A stretch of DNA of 64,000 bases from Burkholderiales bacterium. Its GTDB lineage: Bacteria; Pseudomonadota; Gammaproteobacteria; Burkholderiales; Burkholderiaceae_C. This document shows, one piece after another, positions 25,444-32,841 of the stretch (positions are counted from its first letter, which is position 1; each line of letters begins with the position of its first letter). Made by a program: the position numbers and the translations under genes. The DNA is taken from the NCBI GenBank assembly GCA_028868855.1, contig JAGWTR010000010.1, forward strand, positions 1 through 64,000, in the 5' to 3' direction. Below the pieces are notes generated by a model. It was not told the DNA's origin. It did no database searches and saw only the letters and a list, made by a program, of their open reading frames with translations.

Positions 25444-26490
25444 TCACCAGTTCTCGGTGGCCTCGGAGCAATCGGCCGCGCTGGGGTTCACGTCGCAGCG
25501 AATGCGCTTGATGATCTTGAGTCCCTTCTTGTCATAGAACCCCTTGTCCGCCATGTCGATGCGGCCATCGCGCATCAACACCTGGTAGCGGTCGGTATCG
25601 GCCGGAGAGGGGTCCATCCAGAATTCGGCCGGGATGGCCTGATCGGCGCGCTTGGTCAGGGCCAGCACGGTATCGAAACGGCCTGACCACGCTTCGCGCG
25701 ACTTCTGGCCAAAGCCCGACGGGAAGCGGTCATGCTTGAAGATCATCTGGTAGGTCAGGATGGTCATCGGAAAGCGCGAGACCGCGCCTTTGCGGCCAAT
25801 GCCCTTGTACAGCTCCAGGGGCTTGTAGGCCAGTGAGGGCGCGATGATCACGTCCACATTGCCATTGTTGAACATGGTCCCGAAGTTGGTCACATCAGCG
25901 GCCACCGGGCGGGCGCCCACACGCTGAATCAGCTGCGCCTGGGCCTTGTCGTAGTCAAAGGCCGCAATGCGTTTGCCACTGGCGGCCTCCAGGGTGCTGA
26001 TTTTGCGATCGTTCACGAAGGCGTACGCGGCGCCCAGGGGCACGATGCCGCCCACTTCATACTGACCCTGCACCATCAGCGCCCCGGCCTTGGGCGAGGC
26101 AAAGGTCTGAATGGCTTTGCGCACGACTTCGTAGCTGGCGGCCATGTCGACCTTGCTGTTGCGCACGATGGTCGAGACCCCCACCGAATCCAGTGCGGCG
26201 GTCAGTGTGTTGAAGTTGCGTGTGCGCAGGGCGGTGGCCATGACGGCATCGCACTGGCCGGTGCGGAAGTCTTCAACGGCCACGCGCTCGTCAACATAGG
26301 CCTTGAGCTCCAGGTCGGCGCCGTACTTTTGCATCTCCAGCGCGTAGTCTTTCGCGGAACTGAAGGCGTCGCCGGCGGTGCCCAGGATGTCGAACACACA
26401 CATCCTTTGCTTGGCCAGTGCCGGCTGCGAAAGGCACAAAAAAATCCCGCTCAGGGCCAACGCCGAGGTGGCGCGTACACGGATAGTCAT
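25444..26490 (-). CDS. AdeT-like putative solute-binding protein
   Basis: A 348-residue periplasmic protein with a signal peptide (about 1-26, ending PALAK). The mature part begins QRMCVFDILGTAGDAFSS, and continues GADLELKAYVDERVAVEDF, GQCDAVMATALRTRNFN and FGTMFNNGNVDVIIAPSLAY, matching the AdeT1/2 family of putative solute-binding proteins (distant to TRAP DctP binding proteins). Original claims of a role in aminoglycoside resistance for AdeT are not proof of function here. The two ends carry Cys residues (C31 region; CDVNPSAADC). No transporter gene is adjacent, so the partner is unknown. Confidence 0.82.
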   Translation of the reverse strand: MTIRVRATSALALSGIFLCLSQPALAKQRMCVFDILGTAGDAFSSAKDYALEMQKYGADLELKAYVDERVAVEDFRTGQCDAVMATALRTRNFNTLTAALDSVGVSTIVRNSKVDMAASYEVVRKAIQTFASPKAGALMVQGQYEVGGIVPLGAAYAFVNDRKISTLEAASGKRIAAFDYDKAQAQLIQRVGARPVAADVTNFGTMFNNGNVDVIIAPSLAYKPLELYKGIGRKGAVSRFPMTILTYQMIFKHDRFPSGFGQKSREAWSGRFDTVLALTKRADQAIPAEFWMDPSPADTDRYQVLMRDGRIDMADKGFYDKKGLKIIKRIRCDVNPSAADCSEATENW

Positions 26491-26552
26491 GGCTGCTGGC
26501 CCGCCATGCAGGCCCGGTTAGGAAAGTCGATCGGGGGGATGGGTCACGGTGA

Positions 26553-28439
26553 TCATGCCACGCCGGGGATGTCGACTTTCGGCGGATTTACAGCGTGTGA
26601 CAAACGCGGGCGGTGGCGCAGGTGGCGCATCAAGACCCGTTCCAGATCGTCGGTGCGAAAAGGCTTGCACAGATGATCGTCCATGCCGGCCTCAAGGCAG
26701 CGGCTGCGTTCCTGCGGCAGGGCATTGGCGGTCAGGGCCACGATGGGCGCGCGCAGCAGGCCCCGCTCGCGTTCCATGGCGCGGATGCGCTGCGTGGTTT
26801 CAAAGCCGTCCATGCCGGGCATCTGGCAGTCCATCAGGATCAGATCGGGTTGATGGTCCCGCAACCAGGCCAGGGCGCGGTGTCCCCCCTCGGCGACGAA
26901 CGTCGACAGGCCAAGCTGCTGAAGCGCGGCATCGGCCACGATGGCGTTGACGGGGTTGTCTTCGATCACCAGCACCAGACGGGGCCCCTCAGATGCCGTG
27001 GTGTCCTCCAGCGCATTCAGCAGCCCGTCCTTGTCCGCCGCGCTGGCCGCACCGGAGTCTGTGAGCATGCCCGTGGACTCGGCCACCCGGGGCAATTTCA
27101 AGGTGGCCACGAACACCGAGCCCTGGCCCGGCGTGCTGGTGCAGCTGAGGTCGCCGCCCATGGCGCGACACAGCTTTTGCGCGATGGTCAGGCCCAGTCC
27201 CGTCCCGCTGTGGCGGCGTTGTGTGGCGTTGTCAACTTGGTGGAAGGCCTCGAAAATGAAGGGCAATTCGGCTGCCGCAATGCCGATGCCTGAATCTTGC
27301 ACGGCCAGGGTCACCATGTCGCTGCCAGGCTGGCCCGAGACCCGCAGGATCACGCCGCCCTGTTCCGTGAACTTGATGGCGTTGCCCAGCAGGTTGTGCA
27401 GGACCTGACGCAAGCGGGCCGCATCGCCCAGCACCACGGGGCCTTCACCACCGCCATCCGTCAAGGTGTTCTCCAGCGTCAGCGTCAGCCCTTTGAAGCT
27501 GGCGTTGACCGAGGACACGGCCACCACGTCAGCGATGGCCGCGCCGAGGTCGAAGGCATGGTGATCCACTTGCACGCGATCAGACTCGATCTTGGAGGTG
27601 TCCAGCACGTCATTGATCACGGACAGCAGGTGCTCGCCAGAGCGCTCGATCAGGCTCAAGCGCTGTCGGGATTGGGGGCGCGCTTCCTGCTCACGCAACA
27701 GGCGCGCCAGCCCCATGATGCCGTGCAAAGGCGTGCGCAGTTCGTGGCTCATGGTGGCCAGGAATCGACTCTTGGCCTCGCTGTGGGCCTTGGTGACTTC
27801 CAGGGCGTGGGCACTTTCGTAGCGAAGGACCATCAGCTCTTCGAGGCGCCGCTGGGCACGGTGGGACTCCAGCCACAGCAACACCACAAACCCCAGCACG
27901 GAGACCCCGCCGAACACGCCAAAGGAATCGAGGCGGCTCAGGTCAAACAGCGCGTTGGGCAGCAGCAAGGGCACGATGAAGGTCCGTGCCGCGCGGGCAT
28001 CGGGATTCAGCATGAAGACGCCCAGCGCGGCCACTCCGAGCAGGCAGGCCATGGCCAGGGCCAACAGGTCCAGCCGACCCAGGGGGGTGAGGTACCAGCC
28101 CAAGGCGCCCCAGGCCAAACCATCGAGCAGCAACAGCCCGAGATAGACCCGGTACCACTGGGGCAAGGTATGGTCCTGACTGTGCACAAACCGCCAGGCA
28201 TGCACCGACGCCGTCGCGAGGAGCAGGCCCAAGGCGGCGAGCCAGCGCCCTATGTGCTGACCACCAATGACCGGGATCAAGAGCCAGCTCAGCAGCAGGG
28301 CGAAGATGGCTTGCGCCACGAAGGACTGCGGCATGTGCGCGAACAACATGCGCACGCGCGCATGGTGAACCCTGCGACTCATCACCGCCTCGGGTGCGTC
28401 GCTGTCCAGTCCACTGGCTACTCGGGCGGGGGCACTCAT
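26553..28439 (-). CDS. Hybrid histidine kinase / response regulator
   Basis: A 628-residue inner-membrane sensor. About six to seven hydrophobic helices fill residues 40-190, with little periplasmic domain. HisKA has H232 in SHELRTPLHGIMG. The ATPase domain shows NLLGNAIKFTEQG (N box), DSGIGIAAAELPFIFEAF (G1/F) and GTGLGLTIAQKL (G2). The C-terminal receiver (about 485-610) has phospho-acceptor D537 in LILMDCQMPGMDG and Lys in HLCKPF. There is no Hpt domain, so the phosphate must go to a separate Hpt partner not in the window. The stimulus is unknown. It probably forms a unit with the AdeT-like gene 62 bp downstream, which could provide periplasmic sensing. Confidence 0.92.
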   Translation of the reverse strand: MSAPARVASGLDSDAPEAVMSRRVHHARVRMLFAHMPQSFVAQAIFALLLSWLLIPVIGGQHIGRWLAALGLLLATASVHAWRFVHSQDHTLPQWYRVYLGLLLLDGLAWGALGWYLTPLGRLDLLALAMACLLGVAALGVFMLNPDARAARTFIVPLLLPNALFDLSRLDSFGVFGGVSVLGFVVLLWLESHRAQRRLEELMVLRYESAHALEVTKAHSEAKSRFLATMSHELRTPLHGIMGLARLLREQEARPQSRQRLSLIERSGEHLLSVINDVLDTSKIESDRVQVDHHAFDLGAAIADVVAVSSVNASFKGLTLTLENTLTDGGGEGPVVLGDAARLRQVLHNLLGNAIKFTEQGGVILRVSGQPGSDMVTLAVQDSGIGIAAAELPFIFEAFHQVDNATQRRHSGTGLGLTIAQKLCRAMGGDLSCTSTPGQGSVFVATLKLPRVAESTGMLTDSGAASAADKDGLLNALEDTTASEGPRLVLVIEDNPVNAIVADAALQQLGLSTFVAEGGHRALAWLRDHQPDLILMDCQMPGMDGFETTQRIRAMERERGLLRAPIVALTANALPQERSRCLEAGMDDHLCKPFRTDDLERVLMRHLRHRPRLSHAVNPPKVDIPGVA

Positions 28440-28598
28440 GTCAAAACTCCTGACGAGCCTGAGTATTGCTCGGCAGCGCTCAAGAGCCTCTGCAGGTAAG
28501 TGCGGGGTCGACCCCGGGTCGCGTGAATTGATGCCGCTTTGTCCTCCCGCGCGTGGGAGGTGCCTGGCGGCCCCGACCTCAGGGCTTGGTCAATCGGC

Positions 28599-29102
28599 CT
28601 ACAACTGGCCCACGCAGCCGGGTGCGCCGCAGCGGCATTGCAAGCGGCCTGCGTGGTGGGTCGGGCCGTAGCCGGCCGTGAGTTCCTCGCCCACCTTGAT
28701 GTCGCGCAGCGCATAGAAGGCCACACGACCTTGCTGGATCTTGAGCACCATGTTGGGCGCGCAGGAATGGTTGGCAAAGCGCAGCGGGTCGGTGGACTCG
28801 GTGGCGTCCACGGCACGGCTGTGCGAGACGGCGACCATGAAGATGCGGCCGGTGCGGCGTTCGGCGGCCTTGGCGCGCTTGAAGGCCTCGGCCGTGCTGA
28901 CCGACTCCCCCCGGATCTCGCCAATCTTGCGCTGGGCCGCAATGGCTTCGAGCGCAAAAGCGCCCAGTCCATCGATGGCACTGGGGCGCACGTCAACGGC
29001 ATATTTTTGCGGGTTGGCGGCTTGTCCGCGCGACACAGGGGCCGAAGCGGCCCTCGCGAGGTCGCCATCGGCTTGGGGCAGTAGAGGTCGCAGGGTCGGC
29101 AT
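28599..29102 (-). CDS. SET-domain protein (putative protein-lysine methyltransferase)
   Basis: A 167-residue cytosolic protein with a compact SET domain: YAVDVRPSAIDGLGAFALEAI (SET-N), RFANHSCAPNM (the NHSCXPN cofactor and pseudoknot motif), GEELTAGYG (catalytic Tyr region), and a post-SET cysteine cluster CRCGAPGCVG after the core. All features needed to bind S-adenosylmethionine and a lysine substrate are present. The substrate in bacteria is unknown; ribosomal or DNA-binding proteins are possible. The start at 29102 (MPTLRPLLPQ) is chosen over earlier in-frame Met codons that would extend into the next gene. Confidence 0.85.
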   Translation of the reverse strand: MPTLRPLLPQADGDLARAASAPVSRGQAANPQKYAVDVRPSAIDGLGAFALEAIAAQRKIGEIRGESVSTAEAFKRAKAAERRTGRIFMVAVSHSRAVDATESTDPLRFANHSCAPNMVLKIQQGRVAFYALRDIKVGEELTAGYGPTHHAGRLQCRCGAPGCVGQL

Positions 29103-29134
29103 GGCGCCATTGTCAGACCTTGCGCGCCACGGTG

Positions 29135-29419
29135 TCAGATCGCCCGGCGCGCGCGCGCGGTCATGCGCGGCGCTGTGTGCGTTTCGTGCAATTTTTCCCA
29201 ATAACCCACGGCTTTGCCCACCCATTCGCAATAGTGGGGATCGTCCGGCGCGTAGTAGGGGATGCCGCGTGCGGCAAATTCTTCGAGCTCCTGGGCCAGG
29301 GCAGCCTGGGGCGCCCCGTCCAATTCCAGCTCCAGCGCATGCAGCGCATGAACCCGCTTGATGGGCTCGGGGGCCATCAATTCAGCACGCAGGGTTTGCG
29401 AGGTGGTTTTGTGTGTCAT
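29135..29419 (-). CDS. Conserved hypothetical protein
   Basis: A 94-residue soluble, helical protein: MTHKTTSQTLRAELMAPEPI, then HALHALELELDGAPQAALAQ and GIPYYAPDDPHYCEWVGKAV. No catalytic motif or targeting signal is seen. GGAGATCC lies directly before the ATG at 29419 and fixes the start. It sits 32 bp upstream of the SET-domain gene on the same strand and is likely co-transcribed, so it could be the substrate or partner of that enzyme; this is only positional inference. Confidence 0.65.
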   Translation of the reverse strand: MTHKTTSQTLRAELMAPEPIKRVHALHALELELDGAPQAALAQELEEFAARGIPYYAPDDPHYCEWVGKAVGYWEKLHETHTAPRMTARARRAI

Positions 29420-29635
29420 CCCGGATCTCCGCCAACAGGGGTTCTTGGAATTTCGACACCAACCCCACCGCGCTTGAGCTGCTGGAGCAGATCGGGCGAA
29501 GAAGGGCGCCTCGGGCGTGACATCCGCCTCAACATTGCCCATTTCGCGCTGCATAAAGCCCTGCGCAGGCCGAAAGAGAAAGGCAATCCCGGCCTCCGCC
29601 AGCCACCACGCTCTTGTAGAGCCCCCTCACCGGAC

Positions 29636-31594
29636 ATGAACCGCATGGAAGCCTCGCTGGAACAAGAGCAAGTCATCGCCCCGCAAATGCCTTCCCGACG
29701 CCAGCCGCTGGCCTTTCGCACGCCTCAGAACCAGCCGCTGGTGCTGAGTGAGCACGAGCCCATTTGGCAGGCCGCGATGAGCGAGCCACACCTGGTGCAC
29801 GACTACAAACTCGGCGAAGTGTTGGTGCACAACGGCGTCATCACGCCCGAAAACCTGCACGATGCGCTGGTGCAGCAACGCATCGAGGCGCAAGCCCATG
29901 CGCACCGCCCGCTGGGCCAGATCTTGCTCCGCTTGAACGCCATCACCGAGAGTGACCTGCAAGTGGCACTGGCCGCCACCATGAGCATGCCGGTGGTGGA
30001 CTGCAGCACCTTGTCCCCTGAACGCGAGGCCCTGGCCTTGGTGTCGCGCGAGATGGCGCTGCGTGCGGGAGTGTTGCCGCTGCTGCTGCGCCACAGCACC
30101 TTGGTGGTGGCGATGGACGACCCGTGGCAGCGCGCCGTGCTCGATGAGTTGAGCTTCTTGACCAATCGGCGGGTGTTGCCGGTGATGGCCGCGCCAGGCA
30201 CGGTGGAGTCCGCCATCACGCGTGCCTACGATGAGTTGCGCTGCCAGACCGATGCTGAACATGGCGCCGACATCAACGCGCTGGCACAAGCGTTGGCGCA
30301 AGACGTTCCGGAACTGCTGGTCAAGGACAGCAGCGAAGTGATCACCGAGTCCAGCAACGCCCTGGTGCGGCTGGTCAACAAGATGATCGAAGACGCCGTG
30401 CAGCGTCATGCCTCGGACATCCACATCGAATCGGCCTTGCAGCATGACACCGTGCGCATTCGCTTTCGGGTGGACGGCACGCTGGTGCCTTATCTGGAGT
30501 TGCCGCCACGCTACCGCCATGCGCTGGTGGCGCGCATCAAGATCATGTCCGATCTGGACATCGCCGAGCACCGCAAGCCGCAGGATGGCAAGGTCGACTT
30601 TGCACGCTTTGGCGGCACGGCCATGGAGTTGCGCGTGGTCACCGTGCCTACCGCGCACGGCCAGGAAGACGTGGTGCTGCGCCTGCTGGCCGGCGCCAAG
30701 CCACTGCCGCTGGCGGCCATCGGCCTCAACGAGCACAACCTGGTGGCGCTGCGCCAGAGCTTCGCCAAACCCTATGGCCTGATCCTGATCTGCGGGCCCA
30801 CCGGCTGCGGCAAGACCACCTCGCTGCATTCGGTGCTGCGCGAATTGAACGATGGCGAGCGCAAGATCTGGACCGCCGAAGACCCGATTGAAATCACCCA
30901 GGCCGGCCTGTGCCAGGTGCAGGTCAACCCCCGCATCGGCTGGACCTTTGCGGCGGCCATGCGCACCTTCCTGCGCGCCGACCCCGACGTGATCATGATT
31001 GGCGAGATGCGCGATGAAGAGACCGCTCGCATCGCCATTGAGGCCTCACTCACCGGGCACCTGGTGTTCTCGACGCTGCACACCAACTCGGCGGCCGAGA
31101 GCATCGCGCGCCTGCTGGAGATCGGGCTGGACCCCTTCAACTTCTCGGACTCCTTGTTGGCCGTGTTGGCGCAGCGCCTGGTGCGCCGCCTGTGCCCGCA
31201 GTGCAGCCGACCGGAGTTGGCCAGCAGCGACGCCATCGACGGCTTGCTGCACGAATACCTGCACAGCGCGCGCGATGCCAGCTCGATCCAGCCCGACACC
31301 TTGCTGGCCGACTGGCGCCACCGTTTTGGTGACGAACAAGGGCGCCTGCGCCTGCGGCACAAGCAAGGCTGCGTGGCCTGCAACCAGCGCGGCTACAAGG
31401 GCCGCCTGGGCTTGCACGAATTGCTGGTGGCCGACGACCCCATCCGCCAGCAGATCCGCCACCGCGCCGCTGCGGCGGACATCCTGCAGTCCGCCCTGAA
31501 CGGCGGCATGCAAACCCTGCGACAAGACGGCATCGAAAAAGTCTTGCAGGGCCTGACCGACATGAGCGAAGTGATTGCCGCCAGCAACACGTGA
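29636..31594 (+). CDS. GspE/PilB-type secretion ATPase with MshEN domain
   Basis: A 652-residue cytosolic ATPase. Residues about 55-200 form an MshEN-type N-domain (YKLGEVLVHNGVITPENLHDAL, then PLGQILLRLNAITESDL), a fold that in some homologues binds cyclic-di-GMP; here the first Arg of the RLG signature is Lys. The motor domain has Walker A GPTGCGKTTS (about 387), an Asp box, Walker B MIGEMRDEETARIA and a His box (TGHLVFSTLHTN). The Zn-binding tetra-Cys (CPQC, CVAC) follows. It powers a type II secretion or type IV pilus-like machine, yet no such genes are nearby. The start at 29636 is the ATG closest to the conserved region. Confidence 0.9.
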   Translation: MNRMEASLEQEQVIAPQMPSRRQPLAFRTPQNQPLVLSEHEPIWQAAMSEPHLVHDYKLGEVLVHNGVITPENLHDALVQQRIEAQAHAHRPLGQILLRLNAITESDLQVALAATMSMPVVDCSTLSPEREALALVSREMALRAGVLPLLLRHSTLVVAMDDPWQRAVLDELSFLTNRRVLPVMAAPGTVESAITRAYDELRCQTDAEHGADINALAQALAQDVPELLVKDSSEVITESSNALVRLVNKMIEDAVQRHASDIHIESALQHDTVRIRFRVDGTLVPYLELPPRYRHALVARIKIMSDLDIAEHRKPQDGKVDFARFGGTAMELRVVTVPTAHGQEDVVLRLLAGAKPLPLAAIGLNEHNLVALRQSFAKPYGLILICGPTGCGKTTSLHSVLRELNDGERKIWTAEDPIEITQAGLCQVQVNPRIGWTFAAAMRTFLRADPDVIMIGEMRDEETARIAIEASLTGHLVFSTLHTNSAAESIARLLEIGLDPFNFSDSLLAVLAQRLVRRLCPQCSRPELASSDAIDGLLHEYLHSARDASSIQPDTLLADWRHRFGDEQGRLRLRHKQGCVACNQRGYKGRLGLHELLVADDPIRQQIRHRAAAADILQSALNGGMQTLRQDGIEKVLQGLTDMSEVIAASNT

Positions 31595-31614
31595 GGCGCC
31601 TTGCGAATCCTCGT

Positions 31615-31642
31615 AAAGCCCGGTATTCCCGGGCTTTTTTTT
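31615..31642 (+). terminator. Rho-independent terminator after the secretion ATPase gene
   Basis: AAAGCCCGG-TATTC-CCGGGCTTT followed by five further T residues, 21 bp after the stop of the ATPase gene. The stem of nine base pairs is perfect. Confidence 0.9.
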
Positions 31643-31669
31643 GGCTGGTATTTACCCTGGTTATGCGGC

Positions 31670-31694
31670 TTTTGTAAGGGAACTTCTTACAAAA
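31670..31694. promoter_or_regulatory. Dyad TTTTGTAAG-N7-CTTACAAAA upstream of flhD
   Basis: A perfect nine-base inverted repeat with a seven-base spacer (GGAACTT), 144 bp before the flhD start and after the ATPase terminator. No T-tract follows, so it is a protein-binding site candidate for the flagellar master operon. The half site GAACTTCTTACAA also occurs in front of priA (24224-24236). Confidence 0.6.
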
Positions 31695-31837
31695 CAAGCA
31701 GGTGCACACCGACCTGTCTTACAGCCACTCCCCTATCAAGAAATTTTGGACTGGCCCCCAGAATTCATTCCATGGTGAGACGAAATCAACGCGACACCGA
31801 CAACACGCCGACCGCCCCTAGACACCTGGAGACACAC

Positions 31838-32161
31838 ATGAACGCCGACCAAATCCTGATGGAAATTCGCGAAACCAATCTGTCGTACCTGATGCTGGCG
31901 CAAAGCCTGATCCGTGCCGACCGCGAACAAGCCCTGTTCCGTCTGGGGCTGTCGGAATCGGCCGCCGACCTGATCAAGATGTTGTCGCCCGCCCAGGTTC
32001 TGAAGATTGCCTCTGGCAACACCCTGCTGTGCCGCATGCGTGTCGATGATGACTTGGTCTGGACTCTGCTGACCAGCCACGGCAAGAGCAACGCCAATGA
32101 CGGTGCGGGCCGCCTGCACGCCAACATCCTGATGGCCGGGCGCCATCAAGAAGCCGCCTGA
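31838..32161 (+). CDS. flhD: Flagellar master regulator subunit FlhD
   Basis: A 107-residue DNA-binding protein that, as the FlhD4C2 complex, activates class 2 flagellar promoters. The sequence MNADQILMEIRETNLSYLML, the helix LIKMLSPAQVLKIASG and Cys65 (NTLLCRMRVDD), which crosslinks the dimer in E. coli FlhD, are all present. The start at 31838 gives the normal N-terminus; CTGGAG lies 10 bases upstream. It precedes flhC by 59 bp. Confidence 0.96.
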   Translation: MNADQILMEIRETNLSYLMLAQSLIRADREQALFRLGLSESAADLIKMLSPAQVLKIASGNTLLCRMRVDDDLVWTLLTSHGKSNANDGAGRLHANILMAGRHQEAA

Positions 32162-32220
32162 TCGCCGCGTTCGACGCAGCCCGCTCATCCCGACACCCTA
32201 TTCATTAAAGAGACCTGACC

Positions 32221-32757
32221 ATGCGCGCCAAAAGCCTGTTGACCGAAGCCAAGCAGATCGACCGTGCCGTGACCCTGATCAACCTGGGCGCCCGCCTGCA
32301 GGTGTTGGAGTCCGAGACCGATCTGTCGTATGAGCGCCTGCTGCGCCTGTACAAGGAAGTCGCAGGCCGCTCGCCATCGAAGGGTCAACTGCCGTTCTCG
32401 ACCGACTGGTTCATGACCTGGCAGCCCAACATCCACTCGTCGCTGTTCCTGAACATCCACGAGTACATGAACAAGGCCTCGGAGATGGACGAGATCGATG
32501 CCGTCATCAAGGCCTACCAGCTCTACCTGGAGCAGACGCAGAGCCAGGGCCTGGAAGCGCTGCTGTCCGTGACGCGCGCCTGGCGCCTGGTCAAGTTCAT
32601 CGACAACGGCATGCTGACGATGACCAAGTGTTCCAAGTGCGGCGGCCACTTCGTCAGCCACCCCCATGAAATCTCGCGCCACTATGTCTGTGGCCTGTGC
32701 AACCCCCCAGCACGTGCCGGCAAAGGCAAGGCCACGGGCGCCCTGCACATGCATTGA
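32221..32757 (+). CDS. flhC: Flagellar master regulator subunit FlhC
   Basis: A 178-residue partner of FlhD. The zinc site is complete and at the standard positions: C137, C140 (CSKC) and C157, C160 (CGLC). Residues YLEQTQSQGLEALLSVTRAWRL (two parts) belong to the helical core. AAAGAGACC lies before the start at 32221. In many Burkholderiales flhDC leads into motAB and che genes; here a terminator and a convergent DUF3857 gene follow, so the operon contains only flhDC. Confidence 0.97.
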   Translation: MRAKSLLTEAKQIDRAVTLINLGARLQVLESETDLSYERLLRLYKEVAGRSPSKGQLPFSTDWFMTWQPNIHSSLFLNIHEYMNKASEMDEIDAVIKAYQLYLEQTQSQGLEALLSVTRAWRLVKFIDNGMLTMTKCSKCGGHFVSHPHEISRHYVCGLCNPPARAGKGKATGALHMH

Positions 32758-32813
32758 GTTGAACCGTTTCTTGCTTGTCCTCCACTAGCGGCACGCCAGT
32801 GCTTAGCTTTCAG

Positions 32814-32841
32814 CGGGTCCTTCATGGACCCGTTTTTTTTT
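32814..32841. terminator. Terminator shared by flhC and the convergent DUF3857 gene
   Basis: CGGGTCC-TTCAT-GGACCCG followed by nine T residues, 57 bp after flhC. On the other strand its A-tract and half the stem code for the last residues of the DUF3857 protein (QKKTGP), whose stop codon lies in the loop region. Confidence 0.88.

Noticed and set aside
29120..29635. Extension of the secretion ATPase frame upstream of 29636
   Set aside because: It runs through the opposite-strand hypothetical gene and its ribosome site. Conservation begins after 29636.
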